From NCBI GenBank assembly GCA_025617375.2, contig JAMYGW020000001.1, positions 558,001 through 622,000 of the forward strand: a stretch of DNA of 64,000 nucleotides. Direction: 5' to 3'. This DNA comes from Acarospora socialis. Its lineage: Eukaryota > Ascomycota > Lecanoromycetes > Acarosporales > Acarosporaceae. Positions 12,561 through 22,814 of this stretch are shown one piece after another (position 1 is the stretch's first letter; each line of letters starts with the position of its first letter). The notes under the pieces are model-generated. The model had not been told where the DNA came from, made no database searches, and was given only the letters and a program-made list of their open reading frames with translations. A program made the translations under genes and the position numbers.

Positions 12561-13190
12561 AAAAAGCATAAACAAGATACTGTACAATTCTGTTTCACTT
12601 TTACAGTAAAGTTGTTGTATTATGTTCTACTTTAATTATTGTTTCATCTGTATTCAAAGCTTCAAATGTGAATTAGAATTACACAACTTCTCAGAGTGTG
12701 ATTCACTCATTTTAACATCACACAATGTGAGCACTGTGCACATATCTCATTCAAACAAACCTGTCAGGTGGGAAGAAACCTCAAGATTCATTGTGAATAT
12801 TGAAATTATTTGATCTGCAAGAGAGTCTTCTTCTTAATTGTTACTCAGTGCAATCTCAAGAACTTGAGAATCATGAGCAGCTGAAAATAGACACACTTAA
12901 AAAGAGATTCTTCTTTTAAAGTCTGACTTGATTTCATCTCAGCATGCACTCTGAGTTTGTCACACTCACTTTATGTCTTGCTTGTTTCTTTTTCATCATC
13001 ATCATCACAGTAAGCTAATATGAACAGAGTCAGTCAGACACTCATGCTAGACTAGATCTTTCTTCTGATGTGTTCAATACATATGCTGCTCAAGTAGAAC
13101 ATGATACAGTGCAAATGAAGTACATAGCTTTAATAGTGTTCAGTGCCACCTACTAGCAGTCTTCAACTAATAGATTACTCAAGTCTTCAG
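12561..13190. other. Gap between kinase and pogo transposase
   Basis: No gene is recognised. A short patch near 12760-12790 keeps GG and CC and so is less mutated than its surroundings. The DNA-binding (CENP-B-type) half of the transposon would be expected here but I could not read it. Confidence 0.3.
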
Positions 13191-13760
13191 ACATAAACTG
13201 AGTCAAAACACTCAAGAAACACTGTTCAGAGCTCAAAGCAAGAAAAAACAGATCACTGAACTGAAACTATTACAATATTTATGACAAGATCATGCACTGA
13301 TTTGAGATGATCAGAAAGATATTGTATAAGCTGAACATTGTGTCAAAAAACATCTACAACATGAATGAAACTGAAATCATATTAAGTATGTCAGATTCTG
13401 TCAAAGTTCTTGTAGATAAAGATGATATCTGAGACTATAGAGATGTGCATATTAAGTGAACAATGATAACTGCTATTGAATGCATTTCTGTGAATGATCA
13501 CTCTCTGACACTCATGATAATTTGGTTAGCTAACACTCATAGAAGCAATTGAATCACATATTTCATCTCTGAATGACTTTATGTGTACTTTGATACAGAA
13601 TTTTCTGACTTCTACATCAGCTTGCAGTGACTTACTCTTTGTATTTCTGGTCACAGAGCATCTCAAAATCTATTCAGCATCAGCTTGCAACTTCTGAACA
13701 TGTGTGATGAGCTGTTGACAGCATGTAATAAATTACATTGTTGCTCTCTGCACACCTGAC
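13191..13760 (+). pseudogene. Fot1/pogo-type DDE transposase fragment (Tc1/mariner superfamily)
   Basis: The reading from about 13199 contains NIYNMNETEIILSM, which corresponds to the pogo block NIYNMDETGxxLS. The first catalytic Asp is now Asn (AAT at 13364-13366) and the Gly is Glu, both expected from GG-to-GA change. SVKVLVDKDDI, TMITAIECIS and LMIIWLANTHRSN follow in the right order for fungal pogo transposases. The second part, with the central Asp and CDG-type segment, is damaged: after the ISLQ block it departs from the family, suggesting a deletion. No terminal inverted repeats with TA duplication were found. This is a plain, dead DNA transposon. Confidence 0.7.
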
Positions 13761-13799
13761 TGCACTTACTTTATATTTAAGTTTGTCACTGTTCTTTCT

Positions 13800-14030
13800 T
13801 TGTGCTACAATGATGATGACAATGATGACAAGCACAGCAATGTACACAATGATGGTGGCAACTGCCACCACAAGACATGATGAGACATATTGAAGAAGCA
13901 CACAACAATAGTGAGCACAATGGTGAGTACAACAGCAGACACAACAATAATGACAACAGTCATCACAAGACTAAACAAACAGCAGCTGGTGAGCATGATG
14001 ACAGAAACAACTATTGCAAGACATAAGAAG
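13800..14030. repeat. Low-complexity GAT/GAC/ACA-rich tract
   Basis: The tract is built of short imperfect repeats such as GATGATGACAATGATGAC and CACAACAATAATGAC. It can be read in several frames, which explains the minus-strand open frames here. The repeats GGTGG and CCACC near 13855-13870 survive. Confidence 0.6.
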
Positions 14031-14810
14031 TAGAGAGACAGTCAAGAATGTGCATGCATAGAACTCACCAGTAGTTCTTGAGACTGAAAGCTGTCTTGAT
14101 TCTGTTGTAGCAATTCAACATTTATTTTCAGAAGATCTTGAAAATTCAGCACTTGTGCTACTTTGAAGAAGATCTCAGAGTTATGGTCAAGCTTGTCACA
14201 GAATCTAGTTAGTGAATTAGTGACAGCAGCAGATCATGATGAAAGATATCTTATCTCTTTTATTTTCTCAACATCAATAACAGGTTCTTTCTAGTGTGAT
14301 GTGAATATTTTAATTATTCTAAGTGTTTCAACATTGTAAATTAAGCAACAGTGAGATGGTCTGACAAGAGGGATGACTCAGATAACAGAGAAATACATTA
14401 TATCTTTCATTGCTTTCAGTACTCTGTAGTTAACACTGCAGAAGAAAGTCATACAAAGATGATATGACTGTTGTTAGAGCAAGATGTGTCTGTACAAGAT
14501 CTGTGATGACTTTCATCTCTTCATGATGCAGGTTGAGAATCTGTGAGTACTCATAGAAGTGCTATATAATGAGTCAAGACTTAATGGTAAAGAACCACCA
14601 AAAGTATGCAATAGAGACACTAAACAGTGAGAAGTTAGCTGGTCTTCAGTTTCAATGAGAAGATTTTGTCAAATGATAATCTGCATGTACATTGTTGCTT
14701 CAAAATAAGAAAAGCAAGTCTTCTGACATATTGATTCTTGATTTCTTCATCATCAACAATATTATCTACACTAGTGCAGACAAAATCTATACTTCATTCT
14801 GCAATCATTC
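14031..14810. other. Mutated stretch, possible decayed minus-strand coding sequence
   Basis: On the minus strand around 14400-14100 a fairly continuous reading exists if TGA is taken as Trp, but no family is recognised. The stretch ends at the target-site duplication (CATTC, 14806-14810) of the next solo LTR. Confidence 0.3.
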
Positions 14811-15143
14811 TGTTACATCTCAATTGAAAATTTCTCTGATATAGAGTTAAGAATTTGTGCTTATTGATATAATGATTACTTGACTGCAACAGTAGAGTAA
14901 ATCTTTAGTAGATTGCTAGATAACTGATTGCTTTGAACATAATCATTTTCATAGAGAAAACAATTCTACTATATACCAGACCACTTAATGGTCTCATTAC
15001 TGAGTCTATTGAGCTGCTGAGCATCTGCTTGTAGTGTTCACTCTGCTCACTGTCAATCTTGTTGACTTATTGAGCAGTGCTTTCTGTACACATATTCAGT
15101 ACATCTGATTCTGTTTTAAGTCTATTTCAGCTTGACTGTAACA
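14811..15143 (-). mobile_element. Solo LTR of gypsy family G, mutated
   Basis: It is 333 bp, starts TGTTAC and ends GTAACA, and is flanked by a perfect 5-bp duplication CATTC (14806-14810 and 15144-15148). No internal element sequence is present, so it arose by LTR-LTR recombination. It aligns end to end with the clean solo LTR at 23429-23781 and carries the local transition pattern. It sits 51 bp past the stop codon of the AAA+ gene. Confidence 0.93.
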
Positions 15144-15194
15144 CATTCAACATCAAGTTTATTGAGAAAGACATTATCTCAGAATCACAGATAA

Positions 15195-17687
15195 CTACAT
15201 ATAGCACTGATTATTTGCAATTTGATCAGCACCATTGTAGTCATTCTGAAATTCTTCATCAAGAGCAATGACAGCTTCTAGATGCAATTGCAACAATGAC
15301 TTTTTCTCACTCACAGCAAGAGCACAAGAAGTAGTTATGATATTCTTGATCTAAATTAGAGAAAATCATCAGCAAACACATGCACACATGTTGAATCAAA
15401 GACATATCTGTCAACCATTGACTTCTTTTTAAGTCAATCAATTAAGTTCTTTGAAAGTATATTTTGCTGAGTCTTGAGCTGTAGTCACTCTTTCTAAAAG
15501 ACTTTTTCATATTATTTTTCTTGTATCAAAATTCAGAGATTCATAATGCAATGTCACTGATATTCTGCTTTGAATTGCATTGTTAAAATTCTTAAGTTAT
15601 CTTAACACAATTTGTGATAAGAAACATGATTTCTTGATAATATTCAAGTGTACACAGAAATACAGAGACAAGATTGTTATGTAAATTGATGCAAGAGTGT
15701 GTCTGCACAAAAATGTTGATTTCATTAAGTAGAACAATTGTCTTTCAGTGATGAGCAAGACAAAAGATACAAGATAGTTAATCTTCAAGCTGCTTAAGTT
15801 TCTGATCAAGCTTTCTGACAGATATCTGCAAAGTTAGTGTGACTAGTTTAAGTGAAGAAAGTGTACAATCTACTGTATATAATGATCTTTTAAGATATTC
15901 AGACAGTTCTTCTACAGTCAAGATCTTGTCAACTTCAGAAGAATCACTAGAAGAATAAATTAGTTTTGTGATAAGAAAATCATTCATTGAATCTTATACT
16001 GCAGAAGTGCAATCAAATCTTGTTTTTTTCTCTCTACAAAGTCATCAAACATATCATCAGATGTACAAAATATATGAGTCTGAGTCAGAGCAGTAATGAT
16101 CTTCTTTTTTGTCAATGAAATTGTGAGATTGTCAAAAGAAGAAGAATTTCACTTGATGAGTCTGATATTGTCAACTACAAATTCAACTTTACAATAACAT
16201 TAGTACAGCTATTCTCTACTAAAGTCTGACAAGAACAAGAACATACATCATTGTTTATTGTCAAAACTTCAATCATACACAGTCTGACTACAGATCATTA
16301 AGTTGTCATTACTTATCAATTGTGAATCAAGATCTTTAATCTTAATCTTCTTCAAATTTGCATCAGAAAAGTAAATGTAGATATAATCTGACAAGCTTTG
16401 TTTGATTAATTTGTTGATGAATAATCTGACATAATTTGAGTTAACTTTGCAGAAGTAAATCACATCAATCATGATGTGACTGTTAACAGAAACTTAAATG
16501 TACTCTTCATTCTTCAGATAGACAGCATTGTCATGATATTGAATGTGATGTTCATTCATGAATGAGATAAAATATTGATCACATCTCACAAGATATGTTC
16601 TCATTTCTTCATGTTGTTGATGAAACTCTAAAGAATATATCTCAAGACTGTCAATTTGTTTCTTGTCTTGAAAGCTTCAGATTTCAAGTGCTGTTGAGAC
16701 TTCTTCAAAGACTTTCTCATTGTGGTTAAGATAGCAGCATTTCACACAAAAGCACATTATTTCATTAAAATTTGTTTTCTTCTTTTCAGAATCAAATCTG
16801 AAGCAAGCTGGCTTCTTTATATTGAGAATAGTAGTATATATTGCTGTGTTTGACTTAAAAAGAGCTCAAATCAAGTTGTATGTGATCTTCTGATATTTGA
16901 GATATCACTCAAGACAGAATGTGATTGATGTGTAGATAGTTCTGATGTAGTTCATCAACAAACTGAGGTGCTTGAACTTTGCATTGTTATGATCATCATT
17001 TCTAAGTTCTGTTTGACACATGTCTAGCTCAGCAATGTAGTGAAACAAGAGATTTTGCTTGATCTATTTCAGCATTAGAGATTATTAGACAAGATATAAA
17101 CAATTCATATCATGATTTTGTTCTCTACAAGAGATATTCAGTTCATGTTTTGTAGAACAATTCTTAGAATGTCTCTCAATCTCTTCAATTTAACATTAAC
17201 ATAGAATATATGTTCAAGAATTCTTTTCTCTAAAGTAATTATGTTAGTATCTGAATTCTTCAGATTCATATAAACTTACTGACTTGAGTGCAGACAACAA
17301 ATACATATTCATTCAGCTCTGTTATCTCTTCTGACAGCACTGTTGACTTCACAATCTTGTATCTCAATACTGTACTATCTCAACTGTATGACTGAACATG
17401 AGTAAAATCATAGCTATAGAGTAGATAGTGTACACTTTGTCCACCAGTTTGTATTTCAACTTTGAAGCTTGAGCCTTTGGTTCATCAGCTTTAGCAACCT
17501 CTGCTGCTTCAGGCTTGGCTGCTTTGGCCTCATTTGTGGTGTTCAGTTTCCCCAACACTTGCACCAACCTCTCAATGGCTTGCTCAAACCGGCCGATCGA
17601 ACCGACTTGCGAGGATGCGTTGATGCGTGGGCTATTGGGAGGTGTATCGGACTGAAGGCATGGCGACGGAGGGGTAGGTAGAGCCAT
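15195..17687 (-). pseudogene. AAA+ ATPase with N-terminal DUF7025 domain, hypermutated after its first exon
   Basis: This is a fungal DUF7025/AAA+ protein gene. The chosen start, ATG at 17687-17685, opens MALPTPPSPCLQ, a low-complexity leader; an ATG at 17819 is also in frame. A helical, Lys/Ala-rich region leads into SKLKYKLVDKV. An intron (17384-17433, GT..AG) splits the conserved VDKV/WD motif, and the first base triplet after it is TGA where the family has Trp. DUF7025 continues to about 16100 with at least two more introns. The Walker A region (15922-15948) reads SDSSEVDKI where the family has HGPPGVGKT, and an intron ends just before it. Walker B reads IVLLNEINIF for VVLLDEADVF. The C-terminus ends IANNQCYM, stop at 15195. 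Exon 1 is unmutated and everything after about 17430 is saturated. The gene diverges from the FKBP gene. Confidence 0.85.
17384..17433 (-). other. Intron 1 of the AAA+ gene
   Basis: It is 50 bp with donor GTACAC and acceptor ATACAG. Removing it joins VDKV to a DSTVLRYKIV reading that matches the family, with only the Trp codon turned to TGA. It also marks the left edge of the unmutated island. Confidence 0.75.
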
Positions 17688-18590
17688 CTCTGAGAGCGTC
17701 GTGTTCTCGAAAGAGTAATCGTAGACAATGAGTCTGTGATATAAGGGATTTGTACGTGAATTTGAGGCAAGAGTGTGCTTCGAGGGCTGTATACGAGTAG
17801 AGTGAGCAGTAACGTTCAAGGCAGAGAAAAGTCAAGGCTTTATATACCCATCAATTCCCGTTTTGGTGTCCGCCATCTTCTCTGTATTTGGCTCAACAGC
17901 TCAGAGGCAACAGTGGGAGCTTCATGATGCATGGGTTCAGTCTTCATGCCTCATAGTCTGCATCATCGATGCTAAAGCAGTCCTTCCGTCGTCCCACACC
18001 TAATTCGTGACAGTCTTCAGAGGTACTTCGATCATCGAGGCTAAGGATGCTAGCCCCCTCAAGGACATCATGTTATCTCCCTGCAATTGAGAGCATTGGT
18101 ATTTGCAGAGTTAGAAGGGGCTGGGAGCTAAATTTCGCCTGTGATGCACATTGTGCAGTTCGTCTGGTGTACTGTCTGCATATTGAAGACTATCATCGTT
18201 ATCAGAGGAAACATGGCAGGGGTTCCGGCAGCTAATCTTGCTTCCGTGCTTCCCCACAGGCAATAATGAATAATTTGGGGCTCGTTCTGGTTTGCACCGA
18301 CCGACATCGTCAATTGACTTCCCTTGCTGGGTCAAATTCCCACAAGGGGTTGGGTCTATGGGCCACTTGCCCGCCCTGTCGGCAGCCCACCGCCCTATTG
18401 GCAGCCCACCGCCCTGTCGGCAGCCCACCGCCCTATCGGCAGCCCACCGCCCTATCGGCAGCCCACCGCCCTGTCGGCAGACCTACTGCAAGGGTTGTGG
18501 ATTGTGAATATCAACATTATTGTGACCACAGTCCCTTGCCGGTCTTGTTTTCAGCTTTAACATCAAGTGCAAAAACGGGTGTTACGAGGA
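17688..18590. promoter_or_regulatory. Unmutated divergent promoter region between AAA+ and FKBP genes
   Basis: This is a normal-composition segment with plentiful CG, CC and GG. It holds the presumed promoters and 5' leaders of both flanking genes, plus a 19-bp minisatellite at 18371-18480. No TATA or CCAAT box can be assigned with confidence. The long open frames across 18111-18916 come from the repeat and are not genes. Confidence 0.5.
18371..18480 (+). repeat. 19-bp minisatellite, about 5.8 copies
   Basis: The unit is CCGCCCTGTCGGCAGCCCA, with copies varying only at TGTC/TATC/TATT. It is GC-rich and contains CC, CG and GG in every unit, yet is unmutated. It lies between two divergent genes. 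Confidence 0.92.
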
Positions 18591-19230
18591 AGACAATGAA
18601 AGATGGAGACGGGGTAAACAAACCGAAAATGGGCGACAAGATAAAGGTATCCTACATTGGCTACCTCTACAACGAGCACAAATCCAACAACAAGCACAAT
18701 CCCAACGACAACTATAAGGGCAAGAAGTATGAATGGGACGCTATCGCTTCTGAGACGCAGCTAATATTTCATGCATCATCTAGGTTTGATAGGAAAGAGG
18801 ACTTTGTGACCCCTATTGACAAAGGCGAAGTAATTCCAGGTAGCACGTCTTCAACGGCCAAATCACTTTCTATAGTAATGATGTTGCCAAAACAGGATGA
18901 GAGGAAGAGATTTTGAGCACGAGCTTAGGTGAATGCGCGATTCTTACAGTTACAAGGTATAAACCACCCACTTTTTAAGCCATTTAATTCATCTCAAGGC
19001 TAATATGATCTCCTGTCACAGCGATCTTGCGTATGGTGCTATGTAAGGCAGATGAAGCTCCTACTTTATATGTGGAGATAGCTTACCACAGTCAAATTGA
19101 TGCAAGTGGCTTTCCAAGCTATATACCTCCTAACAGCAACCTTGTTTTGTAAGTGACCTTACTTTTGATTTGATGGTCAGCAATGTACAACTCAAGTGCA
19201 TCAACAACATTGAAGAGAAGACAGCTAATA
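18584..19230 (+). pseudogene. FKBP-type peptidyl-prolyl cis-trans isomerase gene, broken by a Trp-to-stop change
   Basis: The FKBP fold is spread over six short exons. Exon 1 (to 18726) encodes KDGDGVNKPKMGDKIKVSYI and the NDNYKGKK loop; introns follow at 18727-18783, 18840-18895, 18957-19021, 19043-19106 and possibly 19149-19180 (only 32 bp, so doubtful). Spliced, the exons give FDR..DFVTPIDKGEVIPG, then EEEILSTSLGECAILTVT, DLAYGA, GFPSYIPPNSNLVF and NVQLKCI, the standard order of an FKBP12-type domain. The active-site Trp of VIPGW is TGA (18898-18900), the only clear break; GG-to-GA at TGG explains it. The first coding exon is not certain: an ATG at 18597 is in frame but starts inside the domain. 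The reading stays open past the usual FKBP end into the next feature, so it may be a longer protein. Confidence 0.8.
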
Positions 19231-20370
19231 TGGAAGGGAACCAGGTTGAAAAGGAAAAGTACTTTGGTAGATTGAATGACTTCACCAACTGTTTCATGAT
19301 ATATAACCTATTTGTGTAGATTAAGAAGTTTGCACAAAGTCTTCTAGTTGATGAATGCTTCCACCTGCTCTACCAAGACCAAAGAACTCAGGGTAAAGTT
19401 CAGGCTGCTCTTGTCTCTCTCATTGTACCTGTTGCACCTCTTCTGACAAACAGCCAATTTGACTTCTATGTATTCAATCAGTCTATGAAGAGGGAAGACA
19501 AAAATAATATGTACTCAGATTTCTCACATGCTTTTGAAGTGTCTGCATTGATTGCACAACCACAGGATTATGAGACACCAGTTCTTTGTGCTTGTCATGA
19601 GTTCAGTCCAATGTTAAAGGTATCAGTCCTTGAGCTGCATAGTGAAAATGTGCTAAGAGCATGTTGCTAAAGTGAATAATTTTCCCTACCAATGCAGGAG
19701 ATCAAGAAGAATGTTATCACATGTTGGTCTAAGCTCTGTCAGTAAGACACTTTGGCACTTGAACAAAACAGCTTATCTCTTCTTGATGATGCACTCAATA
19801 TAACAGCCTTCACAAATCATGCTCTAGGACGTGCAGTATGATGACTATTGTCAAGAAAATGATGACTCAGTCACTGTGATGTGAACTCCTCATGATGCCT
19901 TGAAGCACTCTCAGAAGATGCTGCTCAATCTTAACAATTCTAGATTCAAGTAAATGGTTCAGCTGATTCTGCAGTACACAGAAAGCAGGAACAGTCTTAT
20001 GTAGAGGAAAGTTCACTTGGTTGATAATGTTCATTCTCAAGCATTCATCACCCACTATCACCCAATCTTTCATCAGCATGCAATTGGCGACCCAGAGCTT
20101 CAGCAAAAGATGTATTATTATATTCTGCAGAGCCAATGAGAAGAGTGATTTCAAAGTGTTTGAAGTTACTCACATCTCAATACAGTTGTGCCAGCTGAAA
20201 GAGCTGACCAAGATAGGCATCCTCACTGACTCTTTGCTGATAAAAGAAAGAATATTGGTTGATATAGAAGCTCAAGTTCACATTGAGTGTTTTCAAGCTG
20301 AACACAGTCATACCAATTCAGTTCCATTCAGATTGATCCTTTCAAAAGAGCTGAATCTGGTTGATTGAGG
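19231..20370 (+). pseudogene. Coding-like plus-strand region of unknown function, continuing from FKBP
   Basis: Reading continues in the frame of the last FKBP exon (EKTANMEGNQVEKEKYFGRL) and, after one TAG near 19318, through KKFAQSLLVDECFHLLYQDQ and a VSLIVPVAPLLTNSQFDFYVFNQ block to 19619. An intron (about 19620-19698, GTATCA..TGCAG) would join it to EIKKNVITC. From about 19830 another frame gives LNLNNSRFK and HYHPIFHQHAIGDPELQQKM, with several TGA codons where Trp would fit. I do not recognise a family. It may be a C-terminal extension of the isomerase or a separate gene. This is the intermediate mutation zone: CC and GG persist while CG is nearly gone. Confidence 0.4.
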
Positions 20371-20640
20371 TTGAAATGAATTCATGGCAGTTCACTCACA
20401 AGTTTGAACCTTCTTTCTCATGTCTTAGCAGAACAGTCTTCAAGATAGAACTCTGTTGCAACATCTTTCAAATGATTTTCAACTTGTAGAATACTTCCTT
20501 TCCTGCTAGAGTGCTCAGTATGTTGTCATATGTATACATGCAAGATGTACATTTGGAAAACACAGCATCATCTATCACACAGACTCACAAACATAAATGT
20601 TTGAGCAAATCAATTGTTGTTGGACTGCAGCATCTCTTAC
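20371..20640. other. Short gap, nothing recognised
   Basis: This is CpG-poor, moderately mutated DNA between a plus-strand and a minus-strand coding-like region that face each other. Confidence 0.3.
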
Positions 20641-20659
20641 ATGGGGTTTCAGTGTCACA

Positions 20660-21310
20660 CTAACATACAATGAGTTGGTGCCTGTCATTTCTACTATGTG
20701 ATGACCCATGATGAAGACATATCTTCTTCTTGTCAACCCAGCATCTGATGCATGTCAGAGAATGACTTCTTGAAAAGATGAATGACTGAAGTGAGCTCTT
20801 GATATTCTCAAGAAGATTATTGTTGATCAAGAAGGGTGGTCTATGATTTTGAGTGAACATGACACTTTTCACACTCAGACCAGTTTTGATCACCACATAT
20901 TGCATTATCATGACATCAAAAGATACTTGACTTTGTTTGAGTTGCAGTGCTGTCAGAGCAATTGTGGCATCTTCATTTGCTTCAAAAAGCTCACCATTAT
21001 TGTTGCCATCAGCATTGTGTGGAAAAGTGACAGGGGCAAAATTGCCTTGAGAGAACATGAAAACACTCTCATGATTGAATAATAGTTGATCAGATGAATA
21101 TAAGAAGATAATACTCAAAAGTGCATTGAAGACATTCTCTTTGATACCATAAGCAAGTCACCAGGTGTAGAGAGCTTGATTCATTGTTGTTGCATTGAGC
21201 TCTGAAGCACACTGTGTGAATAAGCATTTGATGTGAGTCTGGTTCACATGACTTGTCTGTTAAGGTCAAAAAGTAATGTCAGCTGCATGGGACAAAAAGA
21301 TTGTCTACAT
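20660..21310 (-). pseudogene. Unknown minus-strand coding-like region
   Basis: There is a 152-codon open frame from 21118 to 20660. Its central part has a normal, non-repetitive protein composition (FAPVTFPHNADGNNNGELFE, then EDATIALTALQLKQSQVSFD). Upstream on the same strand, to about 21310, the reading CASELNATTMNQALYTW seems to belong to it. Staying open this long in a zone where TGG becomes TGA suggests former coding sequence, but no domain is recognised. The gene lies 3' of the HDDC2-like gene on the same strand. Confidence 0.35.
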
Positions 21311-22079
21311 CTTCAATCTGCTAAATGAGTTGCATTGTACTTTGAAGAAATGACTACTATTTCTTTCTATGAACTATGTTCTGCAATATGAATCAAGACC
21401 TTCATCTCTGACTTAAACAAAGCATAAACATCTTCTGAGGAGCTGTCACATTTGATTTTTTGACTCTTTGTTAGCAATTTGCCTACAGATTTTTATAGAG
21501 CTGGTCATACTGTCTTAATGATGCCCCTCTTTCAAAGATGATCAACAATGAGCAAGCTTTTCTTTCAGAATGTATTGAGTCTCTTCTCAATAGCATTCAA
21601 ATTGTCATCAATCTGCTCTGATGATTCTGCTCATCTTCTCAGACATCTTATTATTTTCTCATGTGAACATTTCAAAACAACTGTATAATTCTGATCCTGA
21701 ATCTGGCACATCTGGTTAGTGGCAGTCAGAAATACAGAAAAGAGTAACAATCTTCTCTTCAAACATCATCACTTGATTCATACTTCTCAGATATTCATCT
21801 ATCAAGAACCTTCTTCATCTCTGAGCTTTTGACTCATTCATCTTGACTTTCAGTAAACTAATCATCAACTGTGCAGAAATAATAATGAAGTTCTGCATGC
21901 TTTTTCTGATGAAATTTGCAAATGAAGAACCTGAACAATCAATTTCTTCATGTAATAGATTGTCAGCAGATAGATGCTGAAATTCAAAGTCTTGCATCAG
22001 TCAAGCACATTGTGTTTCTTTTTCAACACCTGAACCTCCTGTAATCTGGTCAGGGCATGTGTGAAACAAAGGTGTGAGA
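21311..22079. other. Mutated stretch between the unknown minus-strand region and the HDDC2-like gene
   Basis: Minus-strand reading at 21997-21815 is open for 60 codons and rich in Ser and Asn (SADNLLHEEIDCSGSSF). It could be an upstream part of the unknown gene. No family is identified. Confidence 0.25.
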
Positions 22080-22814
22080 TCAAATATCAAGTACAAAGAT
22101 GATCAATGCATTGATCTTACTCCTAAACCAGAACATCTCCCTTTTCTGAACTAGCAACTTCATTCACTTCTTGATTTCAGAAGTAGTAATTCTTTCCTTT
22201 CACTGCAGAAAAAAGTCATTGAGATCTTTCTCTTCACAATATTAAATCTCATATTTCTTGATCTGTAAGAGACACTCATACACATCTATGTCATGAACAA
22301 GCTGAGTCTTCACAATACTATCCTCCTCAAACTTCTCTCAAAGACTGTCTAGGTCAGTGGTGAACATCAGATTGTCAGATTGATTAAGGCACAAAAGAAA
22401 CTGTATGTTCAGGTGTTCTCAAAGATGTTTCTCTTCTATGAAGAGTCAGAACTCTTGAAAGAAAGCAATTGTTCAGCAGGGGTCTATGTCTGAATATGTC
22501 ATCATATGGAGTAATGTCTTTGATAATTGCCTCTTCCATGTCATGAATCAGTGCCATACACATACATTTCATTTGATCCACTACAATGTCCTACTCTGGG
22601 TTAAAAGTTTTCACTCTTGGAATGGATTTTGATGGTGCACCTCAAGCATCATACAAAGAACTATCATTTGAAACGTGTGGTCGCCGACACTCTTGGGTGA
22701 CGAAACACCACGCTTCACCCAGCCAGCGCGGGGAGTGTTTTTGAGATGTTCCAAGGCATGGAGAAATGGAAGAGATGGGTTGTGCAATGTGTGACAGTTT
22801 TGCACTCTTTCCAT
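22080..22814 (-). pseudogene. HD-domain 5'-deoxynucleotidase (HDDC2/YfbR-like), decayed in its 3' part
   Basis: The start MERVQNCHTLHNPSLPFL leads to LEHLKNTPRAGWVKRGVSS, PKSVGDHTFQM (first metal His) and, after an intron, MALIHDMEEAIIKDITPYDD (the HD pair, family ALVHDLAEALVGDITPxD). LVHDIDVYECLLQIKKYE (about 22298-22245) carries the last metal Asp, and EIKKXMKLLVQKRE is the usual C-terminal helix. Family members remove phosphate from deoxynucleoside 5'-monophosphates. All metal ligands can still be read. The likely intron is 22581-22640 (GTGCAC..GTAG), although that junction leaves the frame one base off, so the boundary or a small indel needs checking. Before about 22640 the gene is unmutated. 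Downstream, frames shift near 22440-22340 and Trp codons read TGA. It is probably inactive. Confidence 0.8.

Noticed and set aside
13680-13996. Val/Ile-rich minus-strand frames resembling membrane segments
   Set aside because: They are antisense to a GAT/GAC/ACA low-complexity tract. The hydrophobicity is an artefact of the repeat.
17469-17835. Additional frames over the AAA+ first exon
   Set aside because: They are shadows of the minus-strand exon whose reading continues into the conserved VDKV motif.
18111-18916. Overlapping open frames of 62-216 codons on both strands
   Set aside because: They are kept open by the 19-bp minisatellite and cross FKBP introns in the wrong frame. Only the FKBP exons are supported.
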